Translations under genes and position numbers: made by a program
Notes under the pieces: model-generated
Told to the model about the DNA's origin: nothing
The model's database searches: none
What the model saw: only the letters and a program-made list of their open reading frames with translations
Source: Cochliopodium minus
Taxonomy: Eukaryota > Discosea > Himatismenida > Cochliopodiidae
DNA: 31,305 bases
Assembly: GCA_024220525.1 (NCBI GenBank)
Contig: JAMYWO010000364.1
Span: 4,000-35,304 of the forward strand
Reading direction: 5' to 3'
Shown: in pieces, positions 20,271 through 30,562 of the stretch
Numbering within the stretch: position 1 is the stretch's first letter
Layout of the letters: the number at the start of each line of letters is the position of its first letter

Positions 20271-22908
20271 ATGAATAAATATCAAATATTTACTTTCTTA
20301 TTTCTATCTCTGCTAATTGGTTTATCCAAATCAGCTGGATGCAATTCGAAAACACCATGTAAGTATAAAAATTCAATTGTATAAAAAAATAAATAAATAT
20401 TTTTAAATTAAGCATATGGAAACCCAAATAATTACCCTGTGAATAATTGGAATAACAATATCAAATTATATAATACAACCACAAATGGAAAATCAGTAAA
20501 AAAAAAAAAATATTTTTTTTTTTTCATTGTAAATTGAGAATTTATTTTTTTAATAAAGTATATTGTTACGGTCCCAAATGATGGAGGAAATTCTACATCT
20601 ACCTTTTTCATTGTAAGACAATTTTAAATATAAATATTTTTTTTTTTCAAAGTGAACAAAATTGATTAATTTTTGCTTGATTGTATATACTTTATATTAG
20701 ACACATCTTTATGGAACACCATATCAACAAGGTAAAATATTTAGAAATTTAGAAAAAATTTTTTTTTTATTGAGTACCTTAATATTTTTTTTCGCACGAA
20801 AGGATACGCTCATGGATCATTGTATAACAGTTTTTTGAAGGGTTTTATTTCAGATATATGGTCATATTTCGAATCACAGGTGGAAGAAGTGGTCAAATAT
20901 GTGTAATTTATCTTTTTTTCATTTTTTTTATTTTTTAATTTTTTTTTCTTTTGTTTTCAGTTAAATTATTTTTTCTCTTAATTTAAATTTTATCATCATC
21001 AAAGACCCAAATGGCTCGCGAAAATGATTGCAGATGTGGGATTGGATGTTGCACTAGATCTCACCTATGAAATCACCAAAGGATTCACCAACCCCATTTT
21101 CTACGAGGAGATCAAAGGTATCTCTGATTCAGCGGGTAAAAAGAAAAAGAGAAAAAAATTGATTAATTCAAAATTTTTTCAATTGGAAAAGGAATCGACA
21201 ACAAAATGTTGATCCGCATTCATATGATCGCAGGTAAAAAAAAAAACAATATTTATTTTCAAAATAATAATGTTTATTTTAATTTATATTATACAACAAA
21301 CAATAACAGGGCTCACTCAAGGAAAATGCAGGTAAAAATAAATCTTTTGAAAAAATTTTTTTTTTCTTTATCATTTTTTCTTTAATCTTATTTTTGATAA
21401 AGTATGTTGGGAGCTTGGGGAAATTCTTTGGATCCCAAATGGTCAGGAAAGTTACTCCAACTAAGGTAAATAATTAACGTAATATTTTCAAATTAATTTT
21501 TAATAATTTTTTTAAAATGTAGAGCATTAGACTGGGATATGGATGGTCCTTTTAGAAATTATGCATCTGTATATCGTCTTTCTTTCTTTCTTTTCAATTT
21601 TTATATTTCGTTCGTTTTGTGAGATATGATTTTTTTAAAAAAAAAATTTTTTTAAAAGGTAACAGTTTATCATCCTGTCAATTCGACATATGGTCATGCT
21701 TTCGTAATCTTTAAAAAAAATTCTTTGAAAAAAAATTCTTATTAAATGTCAAAAAAGTCAAATGTTGGATTCCCTGGATTTATTGGTGGATTGACAGGTT
21801 AACACACTTTTTTTTTAATTATAACTATTTTCTTAGAATAAATTTTATTGATAGGCGTTTCTGAAGCAAAGTTGGGTATTTCCGAGATTGGAGTTTATTT
21901 TTCTGACCCAAGTAATCATTAATTTTTTAACAAAAAAACATTTTTAAAGAAATTTTTTTTTTATAAAAGGTTTTGGAGAGGAAAGCAGAGCTGGTTTACC
22001 TTTCGTTTTTTTGTTGAGAGAAATCCTCCAATTTGATTATACTGGTAAATAAATTTTTATTATTTTTATTTTTATTTCATTTTTTTTTTTTTAAAATTGT
22101 TAGTTGATGATGCAATAAGCCGTATGGTTAATGCACCAAGAACTTGTGATCTGGTAAATAAAAATTGATAATTTTTTTTTCATCAAAATTTAAAAAAGTA
22201 ATCAATGATCATTTAGATATTGGGAGTTGGTGATGGAAAATTGGGTAATAAAATTTTTTGGACTGTTTTTTTAATTTATTTAAATAATTTTTAACAATTA
22301 TGATGTTTTTTTTTCTTACAAAGGAGTATTCAGGGGATTTGAGTATTCTTATTCAACCTTGAAAGTTTTTGATGACCAAAACATGGAACCTAACGAAGTA
22401 TGGCACCCAAGAATTCCTCAAGTAGTGTACTGGGGGATGGATTGGTAAATTTTTTAAATTTTTATTTTAATAATTTTTATTTTTTTTATTCTTTTCAAAA
22501 AAGGCTTTGTCCTGGATATGACATCGTTCTTTCTGGCCAAATTAACAAATACCACGGGAATTTAAGTCCCATGCAAGGGATTCAAAATATCTCTTCAGTT
22601 GAGCTTTCTGGTTAAAAAATTTCCCATTAATTTTTTTATTTTTTTATTTTTTTATTTTTTAATTTATTTTCTTTTTTTATTTTTTATTTTTTTGTTTTTT
22701 TGTTTTTTTATTTTTTTATTTTTTATTTTTTATTTTTTAATTTTTTTTTCTTGTAGGAAGTAACCATGTTGCCTATTATGACTTGACTGATCTCCACATG
22801 TACCTTTCTTTTGCTGCCGGTCACAATATTGGAGGATTAAAGGATGCTTATGATAGACAGTACACCTTCTTAGACTTGAATGCACTTTTTAATGAAACTT
22901 TAAATTAA
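20271..22908 (+). CDS. Secreted Ntn hydrolase (acid-ceramidase-like/C45 AAT family)
   Basis: Nineteen exons with consistent phases give 444 residues: 20271-20358, 20413-20495, 20559-20612, 20701-20731, 20803-20902, 21005-21135, 21192-21233, 21310-21331, 21403-21465, 21523-21568, 21659-21703, 21758-21797, 21855-21911, 21970-22044, 22104-22153, 22217-22244, 22324-22444, 22504-22610, 22757-22908. A signal peptide ends near Ser21-Ala22. The family core is clear: YGTPYQQGYAHG, CSMLGAWG, LQLRALDWD, NVGFPGFIGGLTGVSE, ARTCDL-like RTCDL, VYWGMDW and AYDRQYT. Cys183 in CSMLGAWG is the expected nucleophile exposed by self-cleavage. Such enzymes hydrolyse amide bonds; lysosomal lipid amidases and the Dictyostelium dcd1 proteins are likely relatives (from memory). 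Substrate unknown. The gene is far more intron-dense than its neighbours, with one exon of only 22 bases that carries the run-up to the catalytic Cys. Confidence 0.87.
22620..22745. repeat. Poly-T/(TTTTTTA)n tract inside an intron
   Basis: The intron 22611-22756 is almost wholly ttttttta-type repeats with a short run of ttttttg units in the middle. It is the longest of this gene's introns (146 bp). Low complexity only. Confidence 0.8.
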
Positions 22909-23044
22909 AAAGAAAAAAGTTTCATTCATTTTTTTTTTTTTATTTTTATTTTTTTATTTTTTTATTTTTATATTTAATATTAAAAAACTTGAAAAGATTT
23001 TTTTGAGTGAATCAATTTGAAATTCATACCATATAAAAGAAGAT

Positions 23045-24770
23045 ATGAATTTGCCTTTGTTTAGATACAATTTTAATTCAGAATCATGGGATGCTCATTA
23101 TTCATTTGAAGGAGATGGGAAAAATAAAATCCCTGATGAATTTAAATTGGCAAGCTATAATGTGTTGGTGGGTAAATGATAAGATACAATTTACAAATCA
23201 TCAAATATAAAAGAGAAATTTTATATTCACCGAATAAAAATTAATAACTCATTATTAGAATATGGATCAAATAGATAACATTCAAGATCTTTATATTGGA
23301 TTATGTTATTGAAAAGATTTATAAAGCTTATTTACAAAATATATTTGAAAAAATATTTATAGCTGAGTCAACAAACAATGAGAAATTTGGAGAAGTGAAT
23401 ATAGACGGATTGAAAGAAGAAAATGTGAAGATAAAAGAAAAAATAGAATTCATATTTAGAAAGGAGGAAGATAAAGAAAGAATTTTGGAGGAGATACTCA
23501 ATATGAATAAAGAATTCAACGAAGATGAAGTTTTATTGTCTTTGATGAAACACATTTCGAAAAAGAAAGAGGATTTCCAAAAAGGGATTTCGATTCTTCT
23601 TAAAGTGCAAAACAAAACAGAAAAAAAAGAAACGATACTAGATTCCATTCGAAAACTTTTTTTACATTTAATTTCAAATAAACTTTTTGATTTTGATGAA
23701 GAAAGTGTGGAAAATTTATCCTACTTGATAGATTTGTCGATTTCTCATGGAGTTTTCTCGAAAAGCGATGTTGAAGAAGTTGTTTTTGGAAAGGGAAAAG
23801 TAGCGATGCTAACTCAGTTACACTTGCTAAATTCTGAAGAAAGGTTTAACCAACAATTTAAAGAACTTGAAAAATTAAATGCGGATGTTATAGGTATATT
23901 AAATTATGAACTTTAATTTATTAATTTAATTTTTAAATTTATTTTTTTTTTACACAAAAGGATTGCAAGAAGTACAAATTGGATACATAAAGAGATTAAT
24001 ACAACAAAAATGGATAAAAAGGAATTATTTCATCAGTGACATTCCCAAAAGTGAAACAGAGCTTTACAATAGTGGTAATTTATATTTTTTATTAATTTTT
24101 TATTTTTTTATTTTTATTTATTAAAAAGGAAAAGTAAACGATTTCACTCACTATCCCTTTCTCCTTGTTCGTATTCCTTTCAAAAAACTTGAAAAACTAA
24201 ACTTGGGTCACAGATTCAACTTAAAATTGACTTTACATGATGATTTCCAGATAAACTGCGCTCACTTGAAAGCAGGTGATGGGTTTGTTGACGAAAGAAA
24301 AAAACAATTTGAAGAAATCATTTTATTTCAAAGCAACAATGATTTTTTAATTTTGGGTGATCTCAATATTCATAATGTCAATGACGAAAAAAACATTGAT
24401 TTTTTGAATCTTTTTGATTTTTGGGAAGAAACTAAACACAATGAAAACGAATATACTTTTGATTCCCAAAACAATTCAATTATCAAGACTATTTACTTTA
24501 ATTGGTTTTTATTTTTATTTTTAATTATTTTTTGTTTTGTTTTTTATTTTTTACCTTTTTATTTTTTATTTTTATTTTTCCTTTGAAAGTGAAAAAAGGA
24601 GAATGAGACTTGACAGAATTTTACACAGCAAAGAGTGTTCTTACAAAACTTCTTCTCCTGTTCAATTTTTTGCAAACAGACCATATTATGATGAAAAAAC
24701 AAAAAAATACAAAAACCCAAGCGATCACTTTGGAATAACAACAAATCTCAAGAAATTTAATCACAAATAA
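23045..24770 (+). CDS. EEP-family (endonuclease/exonuclease/phosphatase) phosphodiesterase with large insertion
   Basis: Exons 23045-23171, 23327-23893, 23961-24074, 24129-24504 and 24590-24770 give about 454 residues. EEP motifs appear in order: ASYNVL (Asn39), GLQEVQ (Glu235), CAHLKAG (His315), LGDLN (Asp347, Asn349), RLDRIL and SDHFG (Asp440, His441). These are the metal-binding and catalytic residues of the fold. TDP2-like or nuclease-like activity is possible and the substrate is not evident. Unusually, some 190 residues, mostly charged and helical, lie between the first Asn motif and the catalytic Glu, where about 30 are normal. Two splice sites are less sure. The acceptor at 23326 was picked because it alone keeps the frame from the donor at 23172. 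The donor at 24505 (GTTTTT) is atypical, with an alternative acceptor at 24598. No signal peptide. Confidence 0.72.
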
Positions 24771-24847
24771 TAAAAAAAACCAAAGAAATTTATTTTAAAA
24801 AAAAAATTAAAAAAAAATTAGATTCTTCTTTAAACAATAATTTAATT

Positions 24848-27125
24848 TTAATTTGGCAAAGGAGTATTGTAGAAATGCTTGTTTAAATGCACTTTAATTC
24901 CATTATTCTTTCCTCCATCACTCTTATGAACATTGGCAGAAATTTTTAAAGAATCTTCGGGAAGATTAGGGTTGAAATCAAATTGGATCATCAAAGTGGA
25001 TTCGTAAGCGAAATTGAAATCAAAAGAGGAAGCGCCTTGATTCGAATTGAGGAGCTCTTTACCCTCTATAGTGTTTTTCAAGTTTTTGGCTGCTGTAATT
25101 GATTGTTGGACAAATAGTGGATGGAACTTTGGAATGGGCTGTTTAATTAAAAAAAAATTTTGTTTGTGAAAATTTTTTTTTAAATAAAATATTAAAATAA
25201 AATAAAAAAAAATAATTTATTACGTGATCATTTTTTTCTGGAAGGAACATATCTGCATTCTCTCCAATCACAAAGACATCTTTTCTACCTTCCAACTGGG
25301 TGGTGTTGATGTTGGTGATGATCTGGTCATTTTCGTTGAAAAAAGGTTTGAGGTATTCATGTGGGCGTGATGGCCATGACCCAGATAAAAATATATCATA
25401 AGATTTCGATTTCTCCTCATCTATTTTTTTGATAAAGGTAATTTGATATTTTAAGTTTTAAATTAAATTTAAATAAATGTTTGATTTTATTGAATAAATT
25501 TTGTACTTAAAATGAGGGTTTCAAAAATTGATATCGCTCTCAATTTATTCATTTTAGCTCATACATTAAATTTGGATCATTTCGAATCTTTTGTAAACAT
25601 ACATGGAATTTTCATTTTATTTTATTAAGCAAATGGAATAACAAGAATTAAATTGAAATTAAAACAATAAAAAATTAAATATTTCACATTCTAATGAAGA
25701 TATGTTAATCTTGGAATAAAGAGTATCCAATTTTTTTTTATAAAATCATCAAAATGGATTTAAAGAATGATATCAATTATAACAATAATTTTCTTTAAAT
25801 CAATCTGATATAAATAGATCAATGAAAATTTGCTTCAAAGAAAGTTCTTAAAATTTTATTATCATTTATCATTTATCATTTATGCAAAATAGAAAGAAAA
25901 TTAAGATATTTTGTAAAGGAAATTTCTTTTTTTTACCCTTTTCTTTATAAATGATCTTCCTCTTTCTATAATCAATCTCTTTTATTTCGCAATTCGTCAA
26001 TAGCTTGATATCAAGTTCAAGAAGCCTCTTCTCGATGAATTCCTCCAGTTTCTTTCCAAATGCAGGATTGGGAGAGGAATAGGGGGTGAAGAATAGAAGT
26101 GTGATATCATCCTTTTTGTTAAGTTTGCTCAATAATTCCTCTATTGCAAAGATATATTCGAATGGGAGGAAGGGGCATTTATTTGTATGGGGTGAATTGG
26201 AGACCACTATCTTTCCCTTGTCCAATCTTTCGATCGCATTCAATACATGAGACCAATTATCGTCATATAAATTCAATGATCCTTTCAAAATTAAAATTTA
26301 CATTCACAATATGAAAATTGATCACATCATTATAATACAATGATAAAAATTGGGTTTATTTAATTTAATTGTATCGGGATCTAAAAAGAGTTTTTTTATA
26401 TTTGATCAAATATATTTTTCAATTTAGATCAGTGAGGCAGATACATTCATCATTATAGGTTATTTTGATTTTTTTTTTCAATTTTGGAGAGTATATATAA
26501 AAAGTTTAAAGATCTTTGAAATATAATCAAAATTATTATTTTATAATTATGAATCAAAATCAACATCTCAAGATCTGAATGTATATAGAATAAAAAATGT
26601 TATATTTTGTATAATTTTTTTTTAAAAATTGCATTTACCTTCTTTCAATCCTTTTATTCTTTCTGGTTGGAAGATATTATCTGATGAGATGACCAGATAA
26701 TCATAATACAACTTGGCAGCTTTGGTATAAATTTTTTTCTTCTCCTTATCGATCTCCAAGATCTCATCATGAACGAAATCAATGTTATCATATTTCAAAT
26801 TTTTATAATATCCTATAGAATCAAGCATCCCTTCCTCTCTCATCAAATTGTTGCCTATATAATATGGCCTATCTTCAATCACTGTCAAATCTATTTGCTT
26901 ATTATTAATAGATGATTGAATCTCCTCTATGAATCTCAACCCAGCATATCCTGCACCTAACAATACAACTTGCTTTCTATTCGGATCTTTTTCATAAACT
27001 CCTTTTTTGTTCTTTACTATCATTTTTTGTTTCTTGATTGTCAAATTGGTTTTTGGAACAACCAAATAGGATTCTAATGCATTTGATCCAACAACCTCGA
27101 TAATTATTTTATTTGTTTCTTGCAT
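24848..27125 (-). CDS. FAD-dependent oxidoreductase of SQR/FCSD-like type
   Basis: Minus-strand exons 27125-26639, 26281-25937, 25420-25224 and 25138-24848 join in phase for 439 residues. The first Rossmann motif is LLGAGYAG (residues 55-62), preceded by about 50 residues of uncertain role. The block KCPFLPFEYIFAIEELL (Cys198) corresponds to the KCxGxPxE region of sulfide:quinone oxidoreductases and flavocytochrome c sulfide dehydrogenases. VFVIGENAD (about 326-334) is the C-terminal FAD motif, with Glu in place of the usual Asp of 'IGD'. HPLFVQQSITAAKNL matches the following helix. The second redox Cys of true SQRs is absent, so sulfide oxidation is doubtful and an NDH-2/AIF-like role remains open. 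No transmembrane helix seen. Introns are 357, 516 and 85 bp; the 516-bp one contains an ATCATTT triple repeat near 25861. Its 3' end converges on the EEP gene, 77 bp away. Confidence 0.8.
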
Positions 27126-27804
27126 TTTTTTTTTTTTTTTTTATTATATTTTATTTACCATTGAATGAATCAGTTTTCAGCCCATCAAAACATTGAATTT
27201 TCTTCTAAAAACTTTCATTTCAATTGTCTTACAGATTTTTAAGGCTTTTCATACTACTGTTTTTAGAAAATTAAAAAAAATTTGTGTGATTCAAAAATTA
27301 AACTGGAAATGAACTGTTGAAAAGAGACAATTTAACTAATAAAAGATTAAAACACTTTGTTTATAAAGTTTTTTATTTTGATCTTAAAGGAATTTCTTTT
27401 AAATTTTAATTATATAAAAAATTTTTAAGATTAGAAGAGTTTTTCTTTTGGGACTCAACATTATCAAACAAGTTAAATCTTCTGGATGAAAAACTTCAAT
27501 AAAGAAGAACCATCATTCTACTTTTGAATATCAATAATGAACAACTAGCCTTTTTTTTTAAGAAATTCTTGAGATGGTGTTGAAATTTAAGAGATATCTT
27601 TAAATTATTAAAATTTTCGGATAATTTGAGATCTCTTTTTCAATTTTAATCTGAACATTATTTCTCAAAAATTCATCAAAATAAGCAAAAAAGAAAAAAA
27701 AATGAAAAACAAAAAACAACAAAAGTAAATCATACCATTCCAATATTTACTAATAATTTAACTTAAATTGAAATCTTTAATTAACCTTAAAATAATTTCC
27801 AGAA
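27126..27804. other. Divergent intergenic region
   Basis: About 680 bases between the divergent starts of the flavoprotein and eIF2 gamma genes. It must hold both promoters. A T-run lies directly upstream of the flavoprotein start (an A-run on its coding strand). No gene or RNA recognised. Confidence 0.5.
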
Positions 27805-29545
27805 ATGAATAAAACACTCAAAACTAACAAAGAAAACAATATTCTTAACAAACATTTCAATATGGACGAGAATATATCAATCAAAGAAAGCACATTGGAG
27901 ATGTCCTCGATCAATGCATTGACGTCAAATGTAATTAACAATCAACCAACAATAAATATAGGGATAATAGGACATGTTGCACATGGAAAATCGACAATAG
28001 TGAAAGCATTGACAGGAGTGCAGGTATAGAAGAAAAAAAATTTAAATTTTCTCATCAATTTCTCAAATTTTTTTTTTTTTTTTTAATAGACTTCAAAACA
28101 TAGCTCAGAAATGAAAAGAAACATCACAATGAAATTGGGATATGCAAATGCAAAGATCTATCAATGCAATAGATGTCCAATACCCAATTGCTATAAATCT
28201 TATGGATCAGAGATGACAGGAGAATTGAAATGCAAAGATGAAAGATGCGATGGAAAGCTCAATTTGATCAGACACATCTCCTTTGTAGATTGTCCAGGAC
28301 ATGAAATCTTGATGGCGACAATGTTATCGGGAGTATCAGTGATGGATGCGGCAATATTGGTGATAGCGGCCAACGAAAAATGTCCGCAACCTCAAACAGA
28401 AGAACATTTGGCAGCAATAGAATTAACTTCTTTAAAAAAAATCATAATCATCCAAACCAAAATAGACTTGGTTTCGCACAAGGAAGCGGTAGAGAGTTAT
28501 AAACAGATTATGGACTTTATTCAAGGGACCAAAGCTGAAGGATCTCCTATTATTCCTATTTCCGCACAACTTGGATTCAACATGGACGTTGTTTGTGAGC
28601 AGATGGTCAAACACATTCCTGTTCCTCATTGCTCTTCTTTTCTTGAGCCTCCTCGTATGTTTGTCATCCGTTCTTTTGACATTAACAAACCTGGTACTGA
28701 AGTAGATGATTTAAAAGGGGGTGTCGCTGGTAAACTTTTTTTAATTTAATATTATTTTTTTAATTTATTTTTTTTAATTTATTTTTTATTTATTTTTTAT
28801 TTTTATTTTTTATAAATTTAATAATAATTGATTAATTTAATTTATTTTATTTTTTATAAATTAGGAGGATCTTTGACACAAGGAATCTTTTCTTTGGGAG
28901 ACAAGGTGGAAGTGAAACCTGGCATAATTAGCCAACAGAAAGACGGAAGTTTTAAATGCACCACCATTTACACAGAAGTAAAGTCTTTGTCTTCAGACAC
29001 CAATAACCTTCAATTCTCGTAAAATAATTTTTTATTGTTTTGAGATTTTTTTAATTTCCATTTAAATATTTTCTTTTTTATAAATTTACATTTTTAATAA
29101 AATTTTTTTTTTTATATTTAAAAGTGTTCCAGGTGGATTGATTGGTGTTGGAACTAACATCGATCCTATTCTTTGCCGTGCAGACAATCTTGTTGGGCAG
29201 CTCATCGGAAAAGTGGGAACGTTGCCAGAAGTGTACGTGGAAATCGAAATCTGCTTCTTCCTTCTCAACAAACTTTTGGGTGTGGGGGAAGGTGAAAACA
29301 AGAAAGCTAAAATCAACAGACTTAGAAAGGGAGAAACTTTAGTTCTTAATGTTGGTTCTACTAATACTAAAGGTTTGGTTAAGGCTGTTTGTAAGGATTT
29401 GGCTATCATTTCTCTTCATTGTCCTGTTTGTTGTGAGGTCAACGAGAAGATTGCCATTTCTAGGGAGTTTGATAGACATTGGCGTTTGATTGGCTGGGGT
29501 GCTGTGCTTTGTGGTACTACTGTTGAGTCGGAGATTGATTTATAA
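27805..29545 (+). CDS. EIF2S3: Translation initiation factor eIF2 gamma subunit
   Basis: Four exons, 27805-28023, 28090-28729, 28865-29018 and 29125-29545, join in phase for 477 residues, the normal size. This subunit binds GTP and Met-tRNAi and delivers it to the 40S ribosome. Visible: G1 GHVAHGKST (56-64), a zinc ribbon with Cys99, Cys102, Cys121 and Cys126, G3 DCPGHE (140-145), the eIF2-gamma hallmark [17 protein letters not shown], and G4 as TKID (196-199). Domain II includes [13 protein letters not shown] and [13 protein letters not shown], and domain III has LLGV...[11 protein letters not shown]. The C-terminal IGWG region is present. G4 carries Thr in place of the common Asn of NKxD, a change also seen in Rho-type GTPases, so it need not impair GTP binding. 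Confidence 0.95.
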
Positions 29546-29790
29546 AGTGGAACGAGATGATGATTTTTGTATATAATTTTATTATTTAATAATTTTTAAT
29601 TAAATTAAAATGATTTTAAGAAAATTATTGGAAATTTTGTTTTCATATCACCACGCGCTAGTTTTTTTTGATTATATCAGGACTTTTTTTTCGTTGAATT
29701 TGATATTAAAATATTTTTAAAACCAATAGGATGTGAAACTAAATATAACTACCATATAATACCCCTCATGAGTACTGTTTAATTTTTTTT
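29546..29790. other. Intergenic sequence before the second gap
   Basis: About 245 AT-rich bases downstream of eIF2 gamma, ending in a T-run at the N. Nothing recognised. Confidence 0.5.
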
Positions 29791-29791
29791 N
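29791..29791. other. Assembly gap (single N)
   Basis: One N interrupts a 5S rRNA gene directly: 5S sequence begins on the next base, whereas a T-run lies to the left with no 5S 3' half. Missing sequence of unknown length is therefore likely here. Confidence 0.85.
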
Positions 29792-29859
29792 GCTCAATGA
29801 TGTTTGACTTCGCAGATCGAGACGGGATGCGGTATATTCATCATGATATGATCGTAACC
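29792..29859 (-). rRNA. 5S ribosomal RNA gene, 5' half (cut by assembly gap)
   Basis: Read on the minus strand from 29859, the sequence starts GGTTACGATCATATCATGAT and follows the eukaryotic 5S consensus: helix I, loop A with CATATCA, helix II 5' strand ATCATGATGA, then loop B/helix III with ACCGCATCCCGTC and GATCTGCGAAGTCAAAC. The helix II 3' strand CATCATTGAG pairs with ATGATG near the 5' side. GAAGTCAAAC covers the TFIIIA/box A start. The 3' half (loop E, box C, helix I 3' strand) is absent because the N at 29791 follows. One extra base appears in the helix III loop (GTCTCGATC against the common GTCTGATC), and AAAC stands for AAGC, so the copy may be slightly diverged. Multi-copy 5S explains the contig break. 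Confidence 0.85.
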
Positions 29860-30562
29860 AAAAGTTTAACAAAAAATAACACTCATAACAAATAAAATTG
29901 AAAAATGAAAAAAAAAAGATTTGAGTTTGGACAAAGTCTTTGAGATTTAAATTAATCAAAATAGATAAAAATCAAAATTTGGTCAGAAATGAAGAAATAA
30001 AAAATTTGATTATGAAACTTCTTTCAAATTTATTTTTTTGGAAATATGATTGTTTTTGAAATCAAAATTAAAATTATTTTCTTTTTTTTTTCTTTGATAA
30101 ACTCTTACATTCTTTCCAAATAATATTGTTTCTTTCTTTTCTCATATCCCAATTTCTCTTATTTCTTTGAAGTGATAAATTATTATCCATCAAATTATTG
30201 GGTGTAAAAATAAAATTAAAAGTTATTATTCCAAATCTCTTCATATCAAACAACAAGCTATCATAAAAATTAAAAATTTATCTTGTTTCCACTTTGATCA
30301 TTCAAAAACAATTTTTTTTTTTTAAATTTTTTTTAAGTGAAAAATATTTTCTCTTTTTCTTTTTGATATTTTAAAATTTTTTCTTTTGTTTTTTTTTTGA
30401 TCTTGTTCAATGGAAAACAATTGAATTTAAAATTTGTATTTTATTTGATTCACTTCAAACAGAAACAAAGAAAATAAAAATGAAAATAAAAATGAAAATA
30501 AAATTAAAAAAAAAAAAACCAAAAAACTTTTTCTATAAAATTAATAACCAACAAAATTAAAA
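29860..30562. other. Intergenic region between 5S and beta-trefoil gene
   Basis: About 700 AT-rich bases between the divergently placed 5S gene and the trefoil gene start. Near 30469-30502 a 12-base unit (gaaaataaaaat) occurs about three times. Minus-strand frames here are short and unconvincing. The trefoil promoter is presumably inside. Confidence 0.5.

Noticed and set aside
23259-23326. Earlier acceptors (23258, 23274, 23286) for exon 2 of the EEP gene
   Set aside because: With the strong donor at 23172 each gives a stop or a wrong phase. The AAAG at 23326 fits, though a GTGGGT donor at 23168 with an earlier acceptor cannot be excluded.
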